A stretch of 47,510 nt of DNA from Saprolegnia diclina VS20. Lineage: Eukaryota; Oomycota; Saprolegniomycetes; Saprolegniales; Saprolegniaceae. Position 1 is the stretch's first letter. Every line of letters begins with the position of its first letter. Positions 20,510 through 30,200 of this stretch are shown in pieces. The DNA is taken from positions 129,384-176,893 of the forward strand of contig NW_008246088.1 of NCBI RefSeq assembly GCF_000281045.1, in the 5' to 3' direction. The notes beneath the pieces were generated by a model. The model did not search any database and was not told the DNA's origin. It saw only the letters and a program-made list of their open reading frames with translations. The position numbers and the translations under genes are program-made.

Positions 20510-23500
20510 ATGATGTACAACGCGGCGTCGGTCCGGCGGTCGCTCTCGTCGACGAGCCTCAGTAGCCAGCGGTCGCTCTCGTCGGCGCCGTCGTTGCGGC
20601 TACCGTCGTTTAGCGACCTCAACCCGTTTGCCCATTTCGGAGCAACCCTCGCGCGCGCCAACTCGTCCAACGGCCCGCGCTGGCAGCCGGTGCCTGGCCT
20701 CGTGCACTCGAAGGAGACGCTGGCGCTGCGGCAGGCGGTGGGCGCGATTCTCAAGGACGTGCACGCGCACATTTCGACCGAGACGCTCGAAATTCGCGCC
20801 AATACGCCCGAGTACCGGCTCGAGAGCGACGACTGGATCGCGCACAAGAATGGCTTGAACGTCGCGCTGACGACGGTCAAGACGGTCGCGCGCCTTCCGT
20901 TGCACTTGCTCCAGCTCGACCCGGTGGTCGGTAGCGCCGAGTCGGCGGGTCCGGTCTTTGGCGGCTGGCTCAAGAAGCGCGGCGAGAACAACAAGGCCAT
21001 GAAGAAACGCTACATGGAGCTCGAGAACAAGGTGCTCAAATACTACAAGAAGAAGCCCGAGAAGAGCGGGCGGCGCATGAGCAACGACGAGAAGGCGAGC
21101 TTGCTGCGCGGCCAAATCGAGCTCGACGCGGTCTCGGCGATCCAGCCTACGATTGTAAAGGGTGCGACGCTGCAGTATGGCATCGACCTCGTGACGACGA
21201 ACCGGACGTGGACGATGCAAGCCGAGTCCGAAGCCGAGTACGACCTCTGGGTCAAGCACCTCTGCAACTCGGTGGCGTTTCACTGCGTCAACATCATCTA
21301 CCGGCGCATGCTGCAGCTCGCCGAAGTGAGCGCGACAGGCCCGAACGAAGTGCGCATGATCACGCTGCCAACGTATACGGTGCAGGAGACGGTCGAGCAC
21401 ATATTCGACTGCTACAACAACATGCTGGATGCGACGCCATTGCATCCGTACGACCCAAAGGAGTACGTCCTCAAGTTTACGGGGTACCGCGACTACATGA
21501 TCGACCCGTTCCGCGAAGTTAGCAACTACCAGCACGTGCGCGAGTGTCTCATCACAAAGAAGACACTCTGTCTCACGCTCGTGCACGAGTCCAAAATCCA
21601 AGAAGCGCTGCGGCGGAGCGTGCTTGGCGGCAACATTTACGACGAACCGACGTTTGCAACCTCGACGCGGTCGCTCGAGATCGCTATGACCACGCTCGGC
21701 AACGACTGGCAAGAGCACTCAACGCATCATCCTCCGACGACCGCACCGGTGGTGTCACCGCAGAGTTTGGGTTCGGCCAACAAGAGCTGTCACTATGACG
21801 AGCCCCTCCGCATTTGTATTCAACGGGTGGTCAACATCCCGCGCTACACGACCCACCTCCGTCGCACGGCACACGAGATCGTGTCGGAGCGGCGCCCGCT
21901 GCTGTTTGCCAACGTCGTCGCCAGTGTCGAGATCTTCAATGGCGGCCAGCTCCTCGAGACGCTCGGCGAGACGTCCGACACGACGCTCAAAGCCCAAGCC
22001 AACGACGCTCTCATTGCCATGTGGATCGAGCCCAAGTGGTTTCGCAGTAGCTTGCGCCTTAGTGAACTACCAAAGTCGGCGCGGGTCGTCGTGACGCTCT
22101 TTGGCATCCGCGCGCCGGGTGCTGACGCCGGGTCGTACGACCGGATTCTCACGACCGGCGTCAACCTCTTTGATGTCGACGGCATCTTTGTCCAAGGCGA
22201 CCAGTACGTTGGTATGCTCGAGAACCTCTACACGTGCAGCTCGGGGCCGGTGCCACACGTCGTCGACCTGGACCGCCCGGTTGTGCAGGTACGTGTTTGC
22301 TGACATTATGATGGGACAAGAAAGTGTGGCGGCTCAGCATCGAGTACACTTGTAGATGACGTTTACGTCGTACAATGGTCCGATCAAGTTTGACTGGACC
22401 GAGCACGCGCTCGGTGACGTCTCGTCCCGGAGCGAAGCTGTTCTCAAGACGGGCTATCTCAAAAAGACAGGCAAGCACCATCAGCTCACCAAGTGGCAAA
22501 TGCGCTTCTTTACGCTCAGCCAAGCGACCAACTCGCTCTCGTATGCCGAGAACCCGTCGGCGCCCGCGAAGTTCACCATCAACCTCCTCGGCGCGCAGGT
22601 GCTCAATGCCGACGAGCTCAACGAGCGCTACACGACGTTTGCGGTCTCGAAAGGCACGCGCAAGGAGCAGAGTACGTGGGTCTTCAAGCTCAAGGCCGCC
22701 GACAGTGCACGCGAGTTTGTCATGTCCGCCAACACGCGCCAAGAGCGCGAGGAGTGGGCGCTGGCGATCAAGCTCGTGGCCAACGGCGACACGGCCGAGG
22801 CCATGGACGACCTCCGTCGCATCATCCAACGCGACCCGCTCTTCCAGCTCAGCGACTTTCAGAAAGCTGTCTTGTGGCGCAACCGGCACCAGTTCATGAC
22901 GTCGTTCGAGGCGCTACGGCACGTCTTGTCGTGCGTCAACTGGCTCTGCCCGGCGGACGTCAGCGAAATGCTCACGCTCCTGCCGCAGTGGGCGCAGGCG
23001 TCGCACCCAGCCTCGTACATCATCCTCCTCGACAAACCCTTTGCGCACGAGACGGTCCGGCAGTTTGCGGTCGACAAACTCGCGGAGATGGCCGACACGA
23101 CGTTCAGCTACTTCTTGCCGCAGCTCGTGCAGGCGCTCAAGTACGAGAGCCACCACGTGTCGCCGCTCGCCAAGCATTTGATCGAGCGCGCGATCAAGAA
23201 CCCCAACCAGATCGGGTTTGACCTCTTCTGGAGCATGAAGGTCGAGTCGTACAACGACCAAGTCCGCGAGCGCTACGGTGTGCTCCTCAACACGTACTTG
23301 GACGTGTGCTCCAACAAGATGCGCTCGATTCTGCAGCTCCAGGACAAACTCTTCTCGGAGAAAGGCGCGTTCGAGCAGATTTGCCAAGAGGTCAAGGCCT
23401 TACACCACAGCGGGAAGACCAAGGACGAGATCAAGGTCACCATGCAGCAGCGTCTCGAGGAGCTCAATGGCACCCTTCCCGCAACGTACCAGCTGCCGCT

Positions 23501-24511
23501 CGACTCGCGCGTCGAGGTTGGCAAGATCGTCGTCAAGAAGTGCAAAATCATGTCGTCGGCCAAACTGCCACTCTGGCTCGAGTTTGAAAACGCCGAAGAA
23601 GGCGGCGACCCGGTCATTATCATCTTCAAGGCCGGCGACGACGTGCGCCAGGACTGCCTCACGCTGCAGCTCATTCGTCTCATGGACGAAATGTGGCGTG
23701 AAGACGGCAAAGACCTCGCCATGGAGCCGTACAAGTGCGTCTCGACCGGCCCCATGACGGGCATGTTGCAGGTCGTCCTGCACTCCGTGACGACCGCAGC
23801 CGTTCACAAGCGGGGTGGCGCGATGGGCGGCATCTTTGGTGCGTTCAACGACGTGAGCTTTCTGGACTGGATCCAAGCCAACAACGGCGACGCCCGCAGC
23901 TACCGGGTCGCGGTCGACCTCTTCATGCGGTCGTGTGCGGGCTACTGCGTGGCGACGTACGTCCTCGGCATTGGCGACCGGCACAATGACAACATTATGG
24001 TATCTCATTTGCACCAGCAGATGTTTTGACTTGTCGACGGATAGATCACCAAACAAGGCCGGTATTTCCACATTGATTTCGGTCATTTCCTCGGCTTTAT
24101 GAAGTACCAGGTAGAGAACACTTTGCTTCGATGAGCATCATCTCATGCGTCTACTCTGTCTAGTACGGCATCAAGCGCGAGAAGACGCCGTTTGTGTTTA
24201 CGCCCGAGATGGCGCACGTCTTTGGCGGCGTCGGGACGCCAGACTTTGTCAAATTTCAAAAAACGTGCGGCGACGCGTTCAACGTTGTGCGAAGGCACTT
24301 GCATTTGCTCGTCTCGCTCTTTGTGCTCATGATCCCAGCCGAGATGCCGGAGTTGCGCCACCGCGACGACGTCAACTACCTCGTCGACGTCTCGACGCCT
24401 GAGAAGACGGACGAAGAGGCCGCCGCGGCCTTTGACGATCTCGTCATCCAGTGCATGAACAACACGTTCAAGCGCATCGACAACACACTGCACATTCTCA
24501 AGCACCGGTAG
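20510..24511 (+). CDS. PI3K-3: class I-like phosphoinositide 3-kinase with two PH domains
   Basis: Four exons: 20510-22288, 22356-23999, 24045-24110, 24164-24511; introns 67, 45 and 53 nt; 1278 residues. It lies only 278 bases downstream of PI3K-2 on the same strand. It has the full architecture: FSDLNPFA and HSKE N-terminal motifs, PH1 (GGWLKKRGENNKAMKKRYME), RBD (YVLKFTGYRDYMIDPF), C2 ending at the first intron, PH2 (KTGYLKKTGKHHQLTKWQ), PIK and kinase. Catalytic motifs FKAGDDVRQD, GIGDRHNDNIM and HIDFGHFLG are intact. The activation loop FMKYQYGIKREKTPF matches class I length but has only one Lys in the first basic box. Parts of its RBD and kinase exons, including intron 3, are almost identical to PI3K-4. 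Met codons at 20510 and 20513 are both possible starts. Confidence 0.93.
21458..21567 (+). repeat. RBD identity tract shared with PI3K-4
   Basis: These 110 bases of the PI3K-3 Ras-binding domain are identical, third codon positions included, to the reverse complement of 40492-40601 in PI3K-4, while the first flanking bases on both sides differ. This suggests a gene conversion tract. Confidence 0.6.
24066..24229 (+). repeat. Kinase-domain identity tract, including intron 3, shared with PI3K-4
   Basis: This 164-base tract spans the end of exon 3, all of the 53-nt intron and the start of exon 4. It matches the reverse complement of 37574-37737 with a single difference, at 24137 inside the intron. 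An intron normally diverges faster than coding sequence, so this points to recent conversion or duplication. Confidence 0.75.
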
Positions 24512-25160
24512 TGCTTCGATATACCTTTGTTGAAACCTGTTTATGACACTCTCTCCACAATCTTTTCACCACTTGGTAACTTGCATGCCGCTGCGATCCC
24601 GTTGTTCGACCAACCCCAACCCTCGATGACGTTCACGTCCTGAGCGAGCGGCAAGGCGACAAGATGACGAACGAAGAGGTCGAGCGTGTGCCCCGGGGTG
24701 ACGTCAGCTATCGTATCGCATCGTGACCGTCGCGTACGACAATCCGCTCGTCGAGGTCGTGGTGCTTGCCCCGGGGTACCTCACGGTGGACGTCGTTGTC
24801 AATGGTCAAAAGCACAAAGCGCTTTTGTTTGCACTGCATGTCGTTTTGCTTCGGCAAGGCGGCGCCCAGCTCTGTTGCGCCTCAAGAGAGCTGGGCGCTC
24901 ACGAATGGCAAGCGCCGAAGTCGAGTGCCAAAGAGGCGGCCAAGCAGCGCATGCTCGACGGCCGAGGCGCACGCTTCTATAGCGCGTTGGTGTTGACATA
25001 TAACGTACACAATAATGAGCACTACGCAAGTGACAATACGTGTAGAGAGCCGAAGCCGTGTCGCTTGTTTCGAAGACGTCGCCCTACTGCCTTCCTTAAA
25101 GTACTAGTGCGTAAAATCTCGCCACGTTCGGCAGAGTCAGTGGTCAGTGAGCAACGTTCG
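24512..25160. other. Gap between PI3K-3 and the PX-RING gene, with one doubtful small ORF
   Basis: An open frame starts at 24723 and runs in frame into the PX-RING gene. However, GTACAC...GTGTAG at 25005-25045 looks like a 41-nt intron. If spliced, the frame would end at 25099 as a roughly 111-residue product beginning MTVAYDNPLVEVVV. It has no recognised domain. It could be a small gene, an alternative 5' end of the PX-RING gene, or noise. Confidence 0.3.
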
Positions 25161-25772
25161 ATGAAGTCGACGACGCCCGACCTCGGCCCGCGCGTCCACA
25201 GCCTCGGCGCGACCTTGGTTTTGACGTGCACGAAGGGCAACGTCGCGGGCTCGGACGCCTTCATGAGCTACCGCCTCGTCGTCGTCGACCCGCGCACCAA
25301 GGTGTGGTGGATCTTGAACCGTCGCTACTCGCACTTCTTCGCCTTGCGTCAGCGACTCAAGGAGATTGCGACCACAGGCCACGCGGCGCTAAAGAGCGTT
25401 GTTGCCGCCGCGTTCCCGCGCCGCCGCTTTGTGTTTGCCGTCGACAACAAGAGTGTTGTGGACGAGCGGCTCCGGGGCCTCCCAGCCTTCACAGCCGAGC
25501 TCGCGCGCTGGCTGCCAGCCGCCGAGTCGAGCGGCGCATACGGTCCTAGCTACCTCGTCGCGACGTTTCTTCAGCTGCCATACCGGTGGAGCGCTGCACC
25601 GGCCAAAGTACCGCACGAATGTGCCATCTGCTTGGACCCACTGGGAGCGGATGCGAGCCTCTCGACTGCGTGCGGCCACACGTTTCACGAGACGTGCCTT
25701 GTGCGATGGTTCAAGAACGAGACGACTTGTCCTTTGTGCCGCTCGATTGCATTGCACGGCTCAGTGCTCTAA
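25161..25772 (+). CDS. PX domain plus RING-H2 protein, candidate phosphoinositide-targeted E3 ubiquitin ligase
   Basis: Single exon, 203 residues from ATG 25161. An in-frame ATG at 24723 is less likely because that extension has no recognisable domain. Residues about 15-140 form a PX domain: MSYRLVVVDPRTKVWW, the lipid-binding RRYSHFFALRQRL, and the closing helix DERLRGLPAFTAELARWL. Residues 154-194 form a RING-H2 finger with all eight ligands (CAICLD, CGHTFHETC, CPLC). By family, PX domains bind PI3P or other 3-phosphoinositides on endosomal membranes, and RING-H2 fingers recruit E2 enzymes, so it may ubiquitinate membrane cargo. Its place inside a PI3K cluster makes a link to those kinases attractive, but that is inference. 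Confidence 0.85.
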   Translation: MKSTTPDLGPRVHSLGATLVLTCTKGNVAGSDAFMSYRLVVVDPRTKVWWILNRRYSHFFALRQRLKEIATTGHAALKSVVAAAFPRRRFVFAVDNKSVVDERLRGLPAFTAELARWLPAAESSGAYGPSYLVATFLQLPYRWSAAPAKVPHECAICLDPLGADASLSTACGHTFHETCLVRWFKNETTCPLCRSIALHGSVL

Positions 25773-26165
25773 GCAGACTGTGTGACCACGCGATGGCAGG
25801 CCACCTAACCTATGGAGTTGAATTCATATATATGAAAAAACGTCTAATGAGCTAGTACTGCCGAAAGGAAGGGAATTGTCGGCGCTCGATGAGATTGTCT
25901 TCGTCCGCTGGCCAGATCCTTTGTCGAGGAGCAGACTGCCGACGCGTCTGGTGTCGTTGCTCGAAGGGCGTGTCGAGAGTGATGGTCGTACTGATGACGT
26001 GGCGCCACGACACGTCTACTTTTGTTGGATTGGCTGAATTTATCAACAGCTGGCGAATACTGGCGGGTTACCCGACGTGATTTAAGCCAATCGGAGCGCG
26101 CCAGCACAGTCCGCACTGGCACCACGGCCAGTTGCAACAACAAGCTCACTCCTCAATCTCCTCTC
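25773..26165. promoter_or_regulatory. Upstream region of the F-box gene with CCAAT boxes
   Basis: The 393-base gap has ATTGG at 26029-26033 and CCAAT at 26087-26091, about 75-137 bases before the F-box start. No other gene is visible; one or both boxes probably belong to the F-box promoter. Confidence 0.4.
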
Positions 26166-27185
26166 ATGGCCGCAGCACGCATCTCGAGCATCTTTGGCGT
26201 CGCCAACAGCGCCATGAGCGCGCTCCACGCCAAGGTCTTGGGCAACGACGCCAAGGACCTGAGTGCCCGGCCGCCAACGCCCGTCGCCTCGCGGTCCGCC
26301 ACACCGACCGCCACATCGGCCTACTACATGTCGTCGGGCTTGACGACCGACCTCATGGCTCACATTGTGCAGTACTTGGACGGCGTCGGTGTCGGGCGGC
26401 TGCAGCAGACGTGTCATTCCTGGCACGCGGAACTCGACCGGCACGACGCGCCCGTCTGGCGTCACTTGCTCGCAACGGAATTTCGCCTCGTGCACCCGCC
26501 ATCGACCATGCCATCCGTGCTCTCGTACATTGCTGCGCGCCAAGATCGTATCGACATGGAGCTCCGACACACGCAAAGCATCGCTGCGCAGAGCTCTGCA
26601 CTCGAAGCGTACATGGCCGCCGAGGCCGACCACGGTATTGTCGATGTCTTCTGCGACATGTGCTACTTCGAGGACCCGCGTATTGGCATTATGATCGCCA
26701 AGCAGCGCTTTGGGGCGATGGCCATGGTCGTCGTCGAGACGGCCGACCACGTCCGGCGCTTCCGCAAGCGATCCGCGCACGTGGGTCCGATCAACTTTGT
26801 GCCACTTCAAAATCCGCACTGGCCGAGCATCGAGCTGCCAGCTATTGACGGTGTCGATGGCTTCCTCGGGTATGCGTTCGATCTCGTACAGATGGCCCCG
26901 GGGCACAACGCCGCGCTCAAGGACACGGTCGGCCGCGCGATTTTGAAAAACATTGCGGTCTTTGCGACGCGGGCGCACGCCACGTCATTCCAGAATGCGA
27001 TGCCGGATCATGTGCCAACAGTCGCGCTCGACGACCCCGGGGCACCGTTCGAGCTCTCCTTTACGTCGCCCCTGCGCGAGCACTTTGCACATTACACGAC
27101 GTGCGACAAGATCGATCGGCTACAGCGCCTCCAAGCCGCCTGCGAAACATCCCACGCCGCCGTCTACGCGCGTCGGTACCCGTAA
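26166..27185 (+). CDS. F-box protein with an SMC-hinge-like C-terminal domain
   Basis: Single exon, 339 residues from ATG 26166. Residues 56-105 form an F-box (SGLTTDLMAHIVQYLDGVGV, then the C-terminal half with HSWHAE and VWRHLL), which by family binds Skp1 in SCF ubiquitin ligases. After a short helical linker, residues about 155-300 match the order of segments in an SMC3-type hinge: HGIVDVF, then AMVVVETADHVRRF, GPINFVPLQNP, YAFDLVQ, AALKDTVGRAILKNIAVF and the closing TVALDDPG. A helical tail (DKIDRLQRLQAACE) follows, where an SMC protein would begin its returning coiled coil. No ATPase head is present. It may bring an SMC or hinge-containing partner to ubiquitination. The hinge call is by eye against remembered SMC3 sequence. 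Confidence 0.8.
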   Translation: MAAARISSIFGVANSAMSALHAKVLGNDAKDLSARPPTPVASRSATPTATSAYYMSSGLTTDLMAHIVQYLDGVGVGRLQQTCHSWHAELDRHDAPVWRHLLATEFRLVHPPSTMPSVLSYIAARQDRIDMELRHTQSIAAQSSALEAYMAAEADHGIVDVFCDMCYFEDPRIGIMIAKQRFGAMAMVVVETADHVRRFRKRSAHVGPINFVPLQNPHWPSIELPAIDGVDGFLGYAFDLVQMAPGHNAALKDTVGRAILKNIAVFATRAHATSFQNAMPDHVPTVALDDPGAPFELSFTSPLREHFAHYTTCDKIDRLQRLQAACETSHAAVYARRYP

Positions 27186-27232
27186 ACTACCTCTTCTATT
27201 GACAATAACTATGCTAAACTATCGCACAAGAT

Positions 27233-30200
27233 TTATAAAGTCAAGTTCTCGGCGCGGCCGGCAACGACAGAAATGTGCCAATGGTGCAGCGTGCGGCGCA
27301 GCAAGATGTCACGCCAAAGCGCTTGGGCGGAGTGGACCTGCTTGGCGCGGACGCGCTGGTGCTCGACATGCCGCAGCCAGTGCTGCCACGCCGCTTGCGT
27401 CACGGAAGTGTGTTTCATAGCGCGATGCTGGTCCAGGACCCGATGTCGGCGACTCACCCGCGCCCACGCGCACCACACAAGGTTGAGATGCCGCTGTTGT
27501 CGCTGCGTTAGCCACGTGTGGACCATGGCCTTCTGTCGCTGGCGCTGCGCCTTGGTGCGAACAATGGCGTGCGACCAGCCACGGAAATGCTGGCGCCGGA
27601 GCTGAGCCGCATACAACGCCGTCGCCGCGGCTTCCATTGCCCTAGAACCCCACCAAAGGCGTGAGCTCCCAAGTCGTGTCTAGAAAAACACAAACGTCGT
27701 CTCGGCCGCTTGCGTCTCGATGCCCAAGAGCCATGCGTCGAGGCCGCTACACAGCGTTTATGAGTCGACGAATGCAGAATGTTCAAAGCGCCCACGTCTG
27801 GAGCCGGCGGAAGCGAGCAAACGCACGGGCTTGCGCTGTCGCGAGTCGCTTCCACTGGTAGTCTCGCCATTTTGCCCAGGCGTCTTTGAGGCGTCGGCGC
27901 GAGGCCACCGCGTGATGGTACCGGACCGACTGCTCGTGGATGCAAAACGTGCGCCAGAAGGTCATCGATGCTCGCATCAAGGTCTGTTGGTACCACCAGC
28001 TCGCACGGTTGTCGAGCGCGACGCTGCGCCACCGGCGCCAGAGGTGCCGCAAGTGACACCGTGTCGCCCGACGGTACTGCACCGCGTCCGCCTTGCGAGC
28101 TGTCCAGGCCCTTAATGCTTGGCGGCAGCGCAACTGCGCCATGTAGTCGCAAGCGCTTCTCTCGATCGCCGCGCGTTGGGTGTGCAGCCGCCAATGACGA
28201 ACGTACGCGCTCCGCCACGTCTGCGACGTCACGCGAATGGTAAACGTCCGCACGCATTTCAGCCAGTTTGCCTTGTGGCGCCACTGGCCAAAGCGCTTGC
28301 TCAGGAGACGCAATCGAGCATAAAGGCGGCTCTTGGTCGCGAGCTGGATGATGTGGATGTTGTACTGCCACCGGCGCACAGCCTCGTGCCACACTTTCTG
28401 CTCGCGCACCAGCGAGAAGCGTCGGAGTCGTTTCTGGCGCGAAGCCGCGGTCGCCCAGCGAGGCCAGACCTTGTGCAGCGTCTGGTCGCGGCGCCAGCGG
28501 TCCACAACAGAGAGGACAACTCGCATATGGGCGCGGGCGATGAGTCGTTGGTGCCATACTTGGACTGCGCGCTGCGTTCGCCATGACGCCATGTGGCGTA
28601 GCATCTCGCGCACGCGTCGCGCCATCGTACTTCGGTGACGCCATGCTGCAAGCACCACAGCGATTATCCGCACGTTGCGCTGGCGCTGTCGACAGTGAAA
28701 GAAAGACCGTGCTGCCAGCACGGCGTTGCGCCAGAGCGTAAAGGCGGCTTGGCGATGCTGCCGGCCGCGCTGCCGCAAGTGCATTGTCAGCACGTGGTCT
28801 CGCTGCCGCTTGGCGACAAGCGCACGGCGGAGCAGGACAACGTGGTGCGCATGGAGGTGCCACGCTTGCAGAGCGCGCGCCTGCAGCGACCTTGCCGCCC
28901 GTCGCGCTATCGCAATGGAGTGCGTCTGCAATCGCTTGTGGTCGACCGCGTAGACGCGCCATCCGGTCCACACGACGCCATAGGTCGCGTGCCGATGCCA
29001 GTGACGCACTCGAAAGAGACACTGCCACGCGTCCCACGTCGCGGGCAGATCGAGCGCGAGTTGGCCCAAGACTAGACGGGACTGAGTTCGAACCGTCGCC
29101 GCCGCGTGGTGGACGTGAATATGGTGGCGCCAGCCGTCGAGAACGCGCGAGAGCAAGCGTTCACAGTAGGCAAGGCGGGCGCCGTAGCTAAGGGACCGGA
29201 GCGTCGTCCAACGCCGCCATGCCTGGAAGCTGCGGCTGCAGCACGCGCGATCTCGCTGGTGCACGATGGTCACGCGGCAGGACCGCAGTGTTCTACAGAT
29301 GACGTCGTCGCGTACAATACCAGCTAGTCGTGTACCTGGCTCTTGTGGAGTACGTCTGCCAGTGCTCAAAGCACGCGCGCATGATGCGCCCTTCCTTGGC
29401 CGAGCGAAAGCTTTCGGTCTACACGTACCGATCAGAGGCGATTGATGGCAGCTGCATGCTATACCTTGCGCAGTACAAGACAGCGGCGCCACTGAGCAAA
29501 CACCGCCGACGTGGCTCTTCGCGCAAAGTGTGTTGCTGCGCGGCGTCGCAGGCGCTGTCGCGTCGTCCACTGCCACCAGTCGAGGAAGAGGACACCTTGC
29601 AGCATTCTATTGCGGTGGCAAATGGCCACAAGCTGCTTCTCGGCTTTCGCTTGACGCGTCGCGGTGAAGCGCACCCACGCCGCCACGACCTGCGCAACGA
29701 CGCGCGTCATCAAGAGTTGGCCCATGCGAATGCACTGCTGCTGGAGGCGGCGCGTGTCCCGCACGTGCGACGCCCACGCACTGAGAACGCGACCGGACAG
29801 TACGCATTGCCAGTGCGCCGTTGCTGTCGCTAGAGATGCTGTGACTAGTACCGCCGACTCGCTCGCGTTCTACCTGCATGCGACGCGTGTAGGCGGCTCG
29901 CTTGCGCCACCACGCCCCAGCGAGAAAGCGCATGCTTCTGCCGCACGTGCTCGCAGCAAGACGCAGCGAGCTTTGCCGTCGCTGCTCGTGTTTTCTTGGT
30001 GGAATAATACGTCTGCCACGCCGCCCAGACAGACGGCACCTGGATAAGATGAGATACCACAAAGTGCAAACTCGGGCGATGTACGTGGCGTCGTCGAAGC
30101 GTGGCAGCGTACACGGCGACTGCGTCTTGCCACCAACTTTCTCGACGGCGACACTGGCGCGCCCACGCATGAAGCAGTTTGCGCCGGAGCTGCGTCTCGT

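Noticed and set aside
27508-29037. 509-codon minus-strand frame overlapping the Sfi1-type exons
   Set aside because: Out of frame with the Trp-repeat reading; Ser/Arg/Ala-rich without regular Trp spacing.
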